In this document: positions 1-53,426 of the stretch, piece after piece
How positions within the stretch are numbered: the first letter of the stretch is position 1
How the letters are laid out: each line of letters starts with the position of its first letter
Assembly: GCF_026151205.1 (NCBI RefSeq)
Contig: NC_087083.1
Location: forward strand, 10,475,460 to 10,539,459
Length of the DNA: 64,000 nucleotides
DNA from: Bolinopsis microptera
Taxonomy: Eukaryota > Ctenophora > Tentaculata > Lobata > Bolinopsidae
Direction: 5' to 3'
The notes under the pieces: model-generated
The model's input: the letters and a program-made list of their open reading frames with translations, nothing else
What the model was told of the DNA's origin: nothing
Database searches by the model: none
Position numbers and translations under genes: made by a program

Positions 1-3000
1 CACCTTGTCATTATCATAGATTTATAGATATGGATTGTGGATACCGATAGGGAGATGAACCATATTTGTTAATTTAACTCGACTCTTTGATTGATTATTG
101 GTTAATCGCTATAAAAAATACACATTTTTCTTAGCAATACCATTGAATAATATCCAACCGCTCATTAGTTCCTGGCCATAATCACTTAAGTGGACAATAA
201 CGTGTAAAAACAACATCATCACATCTCGGCATTTTTATTTCCATCATTATTCCTCCCCAATAATTAAACAACATCATCACATCTCAACATCTTTATTTCC
301 ATCATTATTCCTCCCCAAAGTTTGACCTAAACCAGATAATCGGACTAATGCCACATAATCAAATAACTTTTCCATCCCATCACGTACCTCCTTCCATTTC
401 TACAGAACCCCACAAAACAGTTTACAGTATTGCCCACCAAACAGCCAGCTTCATCTATCAATTTACGTTTTACCTGTTCACACCTCTGAATCAGCCGTCC
501 AATCACACTCGGATTAGCTGGTCACGTGACTAGTGACTACTGGTCACGTGGTATGGTCCGTAAAAGTAAACCCCGACCCGCTTCCGGCTGAACCCACTTG
601 AGTAGCCGGTGTTGTGGGTTATGCTTATACTTTTTTGGAAGTGTAAGTAGCCGTCATATTTTAATACTTTCAACACTACTATATAACAAATAATTTGAGG
701 AAACAATATAACAGAGTCGATATATTTTAATTTTGCCATGGGGTGGCAAGTCCTCATTTATCGTAGTCCGATAGTTTCACTGCATTTAACTAGATATAAC
801 TTAAAAATGCAGGCTCCGTCCGTGTGTGTGCTGTGTTCTTTGTGATATTTACAGTGAGGCGGCACATTCACACTTTGCTTTAGTGCAAATTTTCCGTGTG
901 CTTGTTTTAGGTTTAAACTTAAGGGTATTCCAAGCAATAATACAAATTAAGAATGCAATCATATATGTTAAATGATTTACATGTCATATATAATAATGTT
1001 ATTCACTTTTATGTGAATCATGTGAATAATATTATTTTATTATTTCTGCTCTTAATTTTATGAGTATGACTTATGAGGCCCAATTTAAGGCATCCCACGT
1101 ACCTCCGTTTTTGCCAGAGTTCAGGAAGTAAAATTAACGGCTACCCTTCTTAATAAACTTATTGAGTTATTATAAACTCGTAGAAACTGTTGAGTGTTTA
1201 CGAGCATTATTACGTTGAGTGGTTGTCTTATTGCCTCTGATACTTAATCTGCAGCACATTTATAAACGAATAGAGCATATTAGTGCGTTTGCTAAATTCA
1301 ACCGTCCCGGAATTTTCCATTTCTGTTCATTATATCTATTAAGATTAAACTTTTATTTTAAAATCTTATAAACTCTCAAAATTTGTATTACCTTGTCACT
1401 CAGTCAGTCTCTGCGAACTTGGTATTTTGTGATTTGTATTCTGTAGTATGTATATTGACGAAGAAAAACTCCCGGATTTAATTTAAGTCGACCCTGATTA
1501 ATTTCACTCTAGTTTAAATTAAATCATGGCATTATTTGGCCCAACAAAATACAAATAAATTAAAGCCAATTAAGTGAATAAAAGATTTTTTACCTTGAAG
1601 TTGAACACAATTTAATAAAATAAAATTAAAGTTGTTCTTTTTATTTTCTTTTGTATGTGGTGAAATTTTCCATTAGTACAGACAACTCTTTGTTCACGTA
1701 TACAATATGTACAATATTATATACTGTAAGAAACAGGAACTGCAAGGCAACTGAGCACAAGATATTAATAGAAAATAGGAAAATATAATACACTGTAGAG
1801 TGTAGAAGCCTGGTAAAACTATTTAACTTTCAATAATAAATGTGTTTTACGTAAGTAGTAAGCACTGCACGGAAAAGCTCTCCATCATGATCTACTCATA
1901 CTTAGAATTGGATCAATTCTGCTCGATATTATTCTGCCAGAGCTATTAACAAAGTGATCCTCACTTGTTCTATGCTCATGTGGTTGGAGTTGTGAAGCTC
2001 AGCTCTACACTCTACAGCATGCAATATTCAATACAATGAAGGAATAGAGGAAGTGGATTGTCTAATTGCTTGTACAAGAACATAAAGCTTTTGTGTAGCG
2101 AGGATTATATTGGCAAGCATGAGTCTTGTGGTGGTCGTGCCAACTTCACACATGCTGTATTCGTACTACAACACATATAATGTGGAGTTCTTTCTGGTGT
2201 CTTTTTATTCTTTTAAAAATGTATTGCGACTTGGTATTTATTTATTGCCAATGCTATCCTATTGACGCTTTTCATTCAACGTTACAACAAAGTCTTCATG
2301 TTATGTATCCTGGGTTTGGACACGATAAAGCTATACTTATAGACACATCCGGTATTGAACTTGAGTAATTTCCTAATCATGTGCTCAGTGTTGTTGTTGA
2401 CAAGGACGCTACATCGAAATTTTGCATCTTGAAGACGAATGTGCGTCCACAAATGTCAACTTTCAATGAAAGTTGACATTCGACACGGACTAAATTCCAG
2501 AACTTACTACAAATCCAAAGTTCGATGTTAAGCAAGGACACAAAATAAACCGCGCTGACACACTGATTAGTGGCCAGACTGCTGACAGAAAATACCTACG
2601 CTACAGGAATTCAGCTGGGTCAGGGGTACTATCGTTTTTAAATATTTTATATATTTTAAAAATACGTTGATTTTGATGTGCTTTTTATCACGGAATAAAC
2701 AAATTCTCTATTGGTGCAATTGCCAGCTACTTTGCTTTGCACATTTTCACTGGTCCAGGTCTGACATAGAAACATAACTCAAACATACCTCAAACATACC
2801 TCAATTACTGCACATAGACATTGCAGCCGGTACGTGGAAGAGGCTGATGCGCATATCACACATTTCTTGAAAGTGTTGAAAGTTCACAAAATTCGTTGCT
2901 GGTCTCTTGTAAACGCGAGATAGGCCATTTCGTGCTGGTATAAAGTATGTATTTTTTCAAGAGCCAGGATTATTTCCTTACGTTGTTTCCGTCCGCGTCC

Positions 3001-3882
3001 TATCAAGAAATACACAAAATCTGTTCAACATTTTTGCTATCGATTCAAAGTTGTTTCGTTCTCTCTTGAGTGGGTCGATCATGATAGATTACTGGGGACA
3101 GAATGAGAGTCTCCACTCACTGCAAAACAAATTCACAGTTCTGACCACACTTGACACTGGAGTCTGTAAATTAGCTTTATTTGTTCAAATTGCCCCAACT
3201 CATAATAATATAAACTGCCCCAACTAATAATATGATGCGTGTTCGTCGTGATATTATCTAATTTAAGGGTCAAAACTCAAATGTGAGCTCTATTGAAAGA
3301 TTGTAGTGAAATTGTAATGGCAATAATATAGTATTGTAGGTATAATACAATTAGTATCAACATTCGGTAAGATACAGTGAAATAATGCAATTTGAAGTTT
3401 CTAAGATCTAATTTCTGCGTCATCGGAGGAGTTCTTCCTAACTCTCTTGATTTAAAAAAGCTTTCTGTAGTACAAAGATCCATGCGTACCTGATCCTGAA
3501 CGTTCTTGTTTTAAGTCGTTGAACTGGTTGCTTTTCATTTCATGTTTATATAGTGTGCCTCCATTGACGCAATTAGCGTCAAATGACTTTATCCAATTGA
3601 AGTTATTTTATTTTTATAATGAACTTTTTTTGTTTGCTCAAAAATTGTGTCAAATGCAAATAAGAAACGTTTTGCTTACTATAAAATTATAAATCGTATC
3701 CTAATCCAGTATCGTGGTCATTCGGAATTTTTGATTGTTTTAAACATGCTTTTGCTGACAACATGTTCACAGTTTATTTTGTTCCCTAAGTCCAAATCTA
3801 AGTAATTGTAATAGTAATACATTGATGCAATTAAAAAACGTTTAAATCTCCCACACTTAGCTTGGAACGTGTCCTTCACAAA
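1..3882. other. Intergenic DNA, no gene recognised
   Basis: AT-rich sequence upstream of the gelsolin-like gene. The open frames here (348-533, 2126-2368 and others) are short, show no family resemblance and have no splice partners I could find. It holds one copy of a dispersed 40-bp repeat (659-698), a TCACGTGA palindrome at 522-529 followed by CACGTG at 544-549, and a small perfect hairpin at 2452-2480. A 5' untranslated exon or the promoter of the gelsolin-like gene is probably in the last few hundred bases, but I could not place it. Confidence 0.6.
659..698 (+). repeat. Dispersed 40-bp repeat, copy 1
   Basis: A segment beginning TTTTAATACTTTCAACACTA and ending AACAAATAATTTGA recurs at 18343-18386, 34407-34447 and, more diverged, 51449-51499, all in the same orientation. 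The surrounding sequence differs at each place, so this looks like the conserved part of a dispersed mobile element whose full limits I cannot define. Confidence 0.75.
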
Positions 3883-6800
3883 ATGATCAAACCAAAGAAG
3901 TACGACTGGAAGGACAGCAACCTCGCTCTTTTTGGAAGTGATGTGGAGAAAGGTGTTAAAAAGGACTCAGCTAACGCAGAGCCTGCTTGGCATGGATCAG
4001 GTACGTCTCATGCGTGCTAGATCACGCGGTACAGATGATCACGCGGTACGGATCACGCGTTACATATCACACTGTTCAGTTTCAGTCTACTCGACTCAAA
4101 TATTCATATGTTATTCAGGACAAGAAGTGGGTCTTGAGATCTGGAGGGTTGTAAAGTTCAAGATAGAGAAGTGGGCCAAGGAAGATTACGGCAAGTTCTT
4201 CAGCGGCGATTCCTACATCGTTCTCAACACATACAAGTACGGTGTAGTTATTTATCACTATAAATAGCATAGACTGTTTAAGTTTGGACTAATTGCTATT
4301 TCTTGTTATTAGATTTTGGAAGTTGGTACTACTAATTGTTTAACTTCAAACAAGCATTTAGGGTATTGTTATTAATAAATCATAAACCTGACCGAATACT
4401 TTTACCAAGTATAAAGCTTACAGTTACACACTACAATCCAACCCGTCATCTTAATTTCATAGTTTCCTGATTATGTGAACTTCGTTTAGTTATCTGTATT
4501 GACTATTGACCTGGCCTCTGTACGTCCAATGCGTGACTGTTGACGCGTGACATTGTACAAATCACACGGTATAGAACACGTGACATTGTACAAATCACGC
4601 GGTATAGAACACGTGACATTCTACAACATACAAATCACGCGGTATAGAACACGTGACATTCTACAAATCACGCGGTATAGAACACGTAATACAGATCACC
4701 GGATCACGTGATATCTATTAAAGTATTAACTAGGCCTCGGTCACAGGAACCCTGATGAGGAAGATCTGGAGTACGACCTCCATTTCTGGATTGGAAAGTA
4801 TTCCACTCAAGATGAGTACGGTACTGTGGCGTACAAGACTGTTGAACTGGATACCTTCCACAATGACAAACCTGTTCAGCATCGCGAGGTTTGTATGTTT
4901 GTCTGTTTGTCTGTTTGTCTGTTTGTATGTTTGTCTGTTTGTATGTTTGACTGTTTGTATGTTTGACTGTTTGACTGTTTGTATTTTTGTCTGTTTGACT
5001 GTTTGACTGTTTGTATGTTTGTCTGTTTGTCTGTTTGTCTATTTGTCTGTTTGTCTGTTTGTCTGTTTGACTGTTTGTCTGTTTGACTGTTTGTCTGTTT
5101 GACTGTTTGTCTGTTTGACTGTTTGTCTGTTTGACTGTTTGTCTGTTTGACTGTTTGTCTGTTTGACTGTTTGTCTGTTTGTCTATTTGTATGTTTGTCT
5201 GTTTGTCTGTTTGTCTGTTTGTCTGTTTGACTGTTTGTCTGTTTGTCTGTTTGTATGTTTGACTGTTTGTCTGTTTGTATGTTTGTCTGTTTGTCTATTT
5301 GTCTGTTTGTCTGTTTGTCTATTTGTCTGTTTGTATGTTTGTCTGTTTGTCTGTTTGTCTGTTTGACTGTTTGTCTGTTTGCCTGTCTAACCGCAGTAAC
5401 TTGTTCTGTTTGCACAGCTTCAAAAAATTGTTCTTACACCAATCCAGTCCAGAATCTTAATCAAATTCGTTCTACCGTTCATCTAATAACCAACCTTTCC
5501 TTTAGATCCAAAGCAACGAGTCGACCATGTTTTCCTCTTACTTCCCTAACGGAATCAGTCTGATGAAAGGAGGAGCTGACAGTGGTTTCAAACACGTCAA
5601 ACCGACCGAATACAAACCAAGACTCTTCCAGTTTGTTGGTTAGTTTCATTTGTGTTGGATTAATTTTCATATCGACATTAGTAATTCCGCAATAATTTAG
5701 GGTGAATATTTTGTATTGGATGGATGTCCTATATAGAGCATTGGTAGTTGAGAAAAATGAAAGCCTGTGGTCCGTGTAAAAAAATGTAATCTCTACAACT
5801 TACCAGGTACCACTTACGCTAACACTGTAATCAAGGAGGTTGGCCTCTACAAGCAATCACTCAACAAGGAAGATGTCTTTGTTCTTGACAACGGTCTCCA
5901 GATCTACCAGATCAATACTCCCAACTGTGACAAAGACGAAAAGGTAATATTGGATCTGAAATAGAAGGTAATATTGGATTTGAAATAGATGGTATTGGAT
6001 CTGAAATAGAAAGTAATATTGGATCTGAAATAGGAGGTAATATTGGATCTGAAATAGAAATCTGGCTGAATTTTTGCTTTCGTCTGAAATTCAGCAACGG
6101 GAGTTTAAGGTTTAACTTTTAATGTAAGTAGTTGGTGGGGATAAGACAGTAACAAAAGGAAGATTTCTAGTATTAACTTTCAACTTAGGAGCGTTGAAAG
6201 GATCAAAACATTTCATTTTGAAAATATTAAACAGTCACATTCCATTCCAGGTAAAAGCAATGCACCACTGTCTGAAGATAAAGAGTGAGAGATGTGGACG
6301 ACCCAAGGTCGAAACTATTGACGATGACCCTCTTAAACACGATGTGGTATGATTATTAACTTCTAATTAACTAATTAATTAACTTCAACTAATTAATTAG
6401 CTTCTAACAAATTAGTAGTAAATTTGATATAGTGATTGGTGTAATAAGAATAGAAAACTAAAAACTTTTACTGACTTTAACCAGTAAATTTAATAAAAAC
6501 GGAAGATTTATTCATAACTGATCAATCGATCCCTCGTTATTTTGGCGCCCTTTTTGAACTAACCATCTGCCATAATAACCGTTAAAAACCGTTTAAATTG
6601 GATAATCTTGGTAGCCTCTAATTGCGAGAAACATGTGAGGATTCTAATTTGTCATCTAGTCAGAAAAATATCCTCATCGTAATTGCTCTCACAGCACATC
6701 ACTTATGTGTAATAGGTATCGTCATAATGACACTAATCCTAGCCATGATATTATTATTTACTAACTTTAACATGTAATAACCTAACTTATACTAACTAGG

Positions 6801-7665
6801 AGACTAACCTAACATGTAACTTAACGTGTAAACTTCAGGTAGCGGGAGTACTAGGAGATAAGAACAAGAAGGAAAAGGCTCCAGCTCCAGGACCACACTC
6901 CAAGAAGCTTATCAGGGTGAGTTATCATATTTTCAATTGTTATCTCATTTTCTTATCTTCTTATCCACCAAGGTAATAGGTATCTATTATAGTGTGAACT
7001 ATCTATAACTCTATAAGTTGCAGCTGTCCTATGGGTAGTGAGTATGATTGACAAAGACAGCTTAGCACAACTGAAAAGTTCATCGATTGCAATACAACTA
7101 CAAGTCAAATGTGAAATTATTCGCAAATAATATGTAAATTACATATAATTTATCTGGAATAGTATGTAGATTACTTATAATTTGTATGTTAATTACATCT
7201 AAATTCATAATCATATTTCTAGGTAAGCGATGATTCAGGAACCCTAAAGATGGACACAGTTGCCGAAGGCTCATTTGAAGTTGACGACTTGGACCCTAAG
7301 GATGTGTTCATTGTTGATTTGGAAAAGTCAATCTACGTTTGGGTTGGAGAAGGTATGTATGACTGTAATGAGTTTTTATTTCTTTTAAAGCGTAAAGATA
7401 ACTATACTCTCAATTATAAAAGTAATAGGTACACCAAACATTTCATAACAAAGGTTTGAAAGCTTTTCAGTTTTAGAAACTAACAGTGCACTTTATCAAA
7501 CTAATTTATTATTTAACCAATTAATTAGGTGCCAGTGCGGAAGAAAAGAAGAACGGTATGTCTTATGCTCATACCTACGTATCCAAGACAGACAGGCCCC
7601 TCAGAAGTATTTCGGTCGTTAACCAACGTCGTGCTCACCACATGTACGCGGATATGAAGGCTTAA
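3883..7665 (+). CDS. Gelsolin/severin-family actin-binding protein, 9 exons, 362 aa
   Basis: Calcium-regulated actin filament severing and capping is the expected role, by family. Exons: 3883-4000, 4119-4236, 4747-4888, 5506-5638, 5807-5943, 6251-6346, 6839-6916, 7223-7352, 7529-7665; together 1,089 bp in one frame, all with GT-AG introns. The protein opens [20 protein letters not shown] and has three gelsolin repeats. Repeat 1 (about residues 43-165) contains [25 protein letters not shown] and the severin-like [16 protein letters not shown]. Repeat 2 (about 172-255) contains [19 protein letters not shown]. Repeat 3 (about 275-362) contains [20 protein letters not shown]. The length is that of severin/fragmin and annelid three-repeat gelsolins, not the six-repeat form. 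There is no signal peptide, so it should be cytoplasmic. Intron 2 carries a CACGTGAC-rich minisatellite and intron 3 a long octamer repeat starting at the donor. The start is the first ATG giving the conserved N-terminus. Confidence 0.95.
4540..4700. repeat. Minisatellite of about 37 bp, intron 2 of gelsolin-like gene
   Basis: Four to five imperfect copies of a unit containing AACACGTGACATT, TACAAATCACGCGGTATAG. Similar ATCACGCGGTA motifs occur just after exon 1 (4020-4060). The array ends in a TCACGTGA palindrome at 4704-4711. Confidence 0.75.
4889..5393. repeat. Octanucleotide minisatellite (TGTTTGTC)n, intron 3 of gelsolin-like gene
   Basis: About 500 bp of TGTTTGTC with TGTTTGAC, TGTTTGTA and TATTTGTC variants. 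It starts at the 5' splice site of exon 3 (GAG then GTTTGTATG), so the donor itself lies in repeat-like sequence. Open frames read through it on both strands (SVCLFVCL and KQTNRQTD repeats), which are artefacts of the repeat. Confidence 0.95.
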
Positions 7666-8452
7666 TTAATTAATTGATTAATTAACTCCCGAAAACAAGG
7701 AAATGTTTTTTTCTGGGCATACTGAGGAACAAAAGGGCATATTTTGAGCATTTTATCTGACATATTATTGTTTTCCTTTTATTCGTTTTGTTGAATCTTT
7801 TTGACCTTCCTTTTTAAACACTATTTTTTGGCTATATCGTGGCTCTTGTAGAAAAACCTAATTCTGATTGTGTAATTATATAATTAATGTGCTCGATAAT
7901 TTGTGGATGATTATAATTATGGTTATTTAATTTTGTAAAACCCGAAGAACGTACTGTTGATTATTTCTTGTTCTACTAAAGTCTACCGAGATGCATTCTA
8001 TTTCAGCATAATACGATATATTTTCAGCAACTTTTTTCAAACTCTTATTCACAATAGATCAACTAAATTTCCCAGCAAGATTTCCTTTTAATTTACTATT
8101 CACCAATTGAGTCTGAATTACGATCACAATGGGCCTGTAATCAAGTTGTATGCCTAACCTTGAAACAACAACAAAAACAAATAACTCTCAATGCAAATAT
8201 CGATCAGGTTACATAAAAACACTCGGTTTAATCAGAAGAAATCTCGAAAAGAAATTCTTAAAATAATAGCACAAAAAATCTTTAACAAGAAATGTTTTGC
8301 ACTGGTGTTCACTCCAATTTGATTTTATCGGGGAACCCCAAGTTTTCCCATCAGCTCCATTCGTAGAGTTGTCAGATCAACTACAACAATCACACGACTG
8401 TCACTTGACCACGTGACTCAACACGTGACCAAGCTGTTCCGGGTCATGTAAC

Positions 8453-9028
8453 CTATCGTCCGAAGTAACCACCTTCTTCAGCATTGTGCTCTGAAACTAT
8501 GTCCGAGTCGAGAAGTTCGCCCTCAGACGCTGCTATACCGGCAGAGTTAACTTCGGACATCATCATCTCTCCTGAATCCTCTGCAAGATCGATTGATGCT
8601 GATATTCCTGTAGGGTTGATTGTTTGTCAGGCTAGGATAGTTAAATGAATGTTTTTCAATAGCATAAATAGGATTTCAGTAATAAAATAATCACTGTCAG
8701 AACATATGTAAACATAATGTAATTATGGAACGATTGTAATATTAATACTATATCATATATCAGATTTAATATCCGGATCACGCAATTCAAGGAGTCAATT
8801 TGTAATCCATTATCGCGTTCAAATTGAACTCCACATTTAGCTTTTAATTCGGAGATAAAACTTTGGATATCATCTATATATTTTATAATGAGAAAAAATA
8901 TTAAACTCAACAATGTGATTGAAAGTTTACTTAAAGTTAAACTAAGTTTAACTGCAGTTTGAGTTACCTTGCTCAAAGATGCAGACGGCCACCACTAAAA
9001 ACACTAATGCTCCGATAAATTTGGACAT
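8453..9028 (-). CDS. Small secreted acidic peptide precursor ending in GGYFGR, 2 exons, 71 aa
   Basis: Exon 1 is 9028-8968 (ATG at 9028-9026) and exon 2 is 8607-8453; donor CAAG|GTAACT, acceptor CCTACAG|GAATATC, phase 1 intron, 216 bp in total. The protein starts MSKFIGALVFLVVAVCIF, a clear signal peptide. It continues as a cysteine-free, very acidic stretch (about 12 Asp/Glu and a single basic residue, the last one). It ends EEGGYFGR and a stop. A C-terminal Gly-Arg is the usual signal for removal of Arg and amidation by Gly, and acidic residues before the peptide are a known processing context in cnidarian neuropeptide precursors. I infer a possible GGYF-amide peptide. Alternatively it is an acidic structural or antimicrobial propeptide. 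No homologue is recognised; the gene model itself is well supported by splice sites and the TATA box upstream. Confidence 0.7.
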
Positions 9029-9114
9029 TTCAACGATTGTAGAGATTTCAACTTTGGCTCTTCACAAGATTGGTGGATAAAAATATAACTGCCGTCGAAA
9101 GCTACCCCAACTCC

Positions 9115-9123
9115 TATTTATAC
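9115..9123 (-). promoter_or_regulatory. TATA box of the small peptide gene
   Basis: On the minus strand GTATAAATA lies 87-95 bp before the ATG of the peptide precursor, leaving room for a short 5' leader. It is the best core-promoter match near that gene. Confidence 0.55.
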
Positions 9124-11187
9124 CTGCAAAGGCGCTGTGGTTTAGCGTGATCGCTGTAAAATTCTCATCATAATCATATACCATTTTAATTATCAGCAAC
9201 TCCGTGATTGAGATTGGCTTTAAAAATCTCGCGTGATTTCTGGGAAGCTTAAGCTTAACGTTACACCACACCACATACGACTTAAGGGCATCTGTTTTAT
9301 CAGCGCTTGCTTAAAGTACTGACCAAATTAATTGCTGGAAAGATCTGCACAAACCGGACTTGATCAGATGAAAATTCATTTTTCAGATATTGATCATAGA
9401 TGAAGGGAGATCACTTTTGATTAACAAGCAAAAAAAGTGGAGCTTATGCGCCATGGCTTAGATGTTGATTATATTTCATTCATTTTGAGATGTAGCCTCG
9501 CCTATATCATATATGATCAGAAAATTATGATCAACCCCAATCAACAATTTAATCAGCGAAGCCGAGAGAAAAGCCCTTTATAATTTGATCAGCTGGATGG
9601 ACTGCACTTGCTGATGGTATTAAATTGTTAGCGTTCTGAGATAGAGAATATCGTGCAGCTAATTTTGCAATTGGATGCAAGGCCATCATAGAATTGAACT
9701 TATGCTCTTAGAACAACTGAACTTTAACGCTATAAAAACTATTTCTAAGCTTTACTGGGCGGTGCTCAGCCTGTCATTCCGCCGAATCTCTATTCTGTTT
9801 ATGAACATTATAGCCTGGGGTCCCCCCAGGTTATGTAAACTAAAATTAAAGATAAAGTTACGGCCAGTAGCGCCTGGTGTTTATTAATTTTAACTTAAAT
9901 TACTTTTGTCACGTGATGGACTAATTTATAATCGTCAGGATAATAATCAAATGTAATCTGAGATAATTTCCATTAAATTTCATCTTCAATTATTGAAAAT
10001 GGGACACAACTTAAAAAAGGAACAATATGATCGTTCCGCCATTGTTTTCAGGATTTTGATTTCCAATACCTTATGTATGCTATTACATATTATATTTATT
10101 GTTAACTGATTAATTGGTTACTGAATAGAAAGAAAATTCGGTCATAACTGTGAAATAATGGCCAATGAATTTTTATTTCGTTAAGCTTTCTGAGTTTGAT
10201 CTATGGGAATGACTTAAAATATACTGTCAAATAAAACTAACTTTTCTGAAAGACACATACGAATAAATATAAATGTACATACATTTTTACAATTTTACAT
10301 GAAGAATACAACTTCAAATGTATTAAATATGACCGCTGCCTCATGCTTTTGCCAGCTTATTTTTGACAGCCGAACTGCAGTGTTGAGACGAGGTTTCGAG
10401 CAAAAATAACGCCATCATAATTGATAACTTGCCCAAAACCTTGGCCTGTTTTAACGATAAATTCATGTACAGCAAACCAATCAAATACACGTAACGAGTT
10501 ATATATTTATTCATGTGGAGTAAAACTTAGATAATAATAATATAAGATAATTCTACCACTGAACTGTTATGTGACTATGTCTGGATATATAATATATTCT
10601 GAATATATAATTATATTCTCTACAAACAACTTCAACACATAAAAACTTCAATATCAAAAAGAGTAAAGTACTGATTGAACACTAAGTTAAGCAATAAAGT
10701 TAGAATTAATAATTGTAAACTTAATCAAGGCGGGCCCACCTATTATCTTATTTACTTTTAGTTGAAGTTAACTAAATTCAATAATGGTGAAATCTTATCA
10801 TCATTGAGAACGCTTCGCTTTATATAAAGAGAAAGAGCCTTGTTCCTGAAAGCCTAACAAATATTAAATTTAAAACTTATTTGATCTGGTATGCATAAAA
10901 ATCGATACACTATATTTAATTATATTTTCCCTTAAACACTTTCTCAAAAAAACGAATATTTACCTATCTAATCCCTTAATCTCGATGGAATCGTTTCACA
11001 TAATCCACGAAAAATACGTGGTCAGTTCGTGACGTCTAGTAAACGTAACGTGTCAACACGTGAGATTATTATGATGTCACGTGGTATGTGATTACGTCAC
11101 GTGTGGCATTAAATGACGTCACGCGTGGCATATGATTACGTCACGTGTGGCATATGATGACGTCACGTGATTCTGCTTAAGGTCCCA
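9124..11187. other. Intergenic DNA between the peptide gene and the CCDC170 3' end
   Basis: No coding exon recognised. It presumably contains the promoter of the peptide gene and the 3' untranslated region of CCDC170. At 9750-9880 is a short repeat block (including GCCTGGGGTCCCCCCAGGTT, a hairpin) that reappears in inverted orientation around 59590-59950. At 11035-11170 are repeated CACGTG and TGACGTCA palindromes. Confidence 0.6.
11035..11170. repeat. Tandem block of TGACGTCACGTG-type palindromes
   Basis: About four imperfect units of roughly 22 bp containing TTACGTCACGTGTGGCATAT. They include complete TGACGTCA at 11113-11120 and 11158-11165 and TCACGTGA at 11163-11170, ending within 20 bp of the CCDC170 stop codon. 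Confidence 0.7.
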
Positions 11188-53336
<42,149 letters not shown>

Positions 53337-53426
53337 CACTATAAGATAAGTGGAAATAATTCAATATAATTTAATATATATATAACTTAATATAATTCGA
53401 TATAATTGATATATAATGATATAATT

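Noticed and set aside
4876..5563. Frames of SVCLFVCL and KQTNRQTD repeats
   Set aside because: Translations of the (TGTTTGTC)n intron repeat; no independent gene signal.
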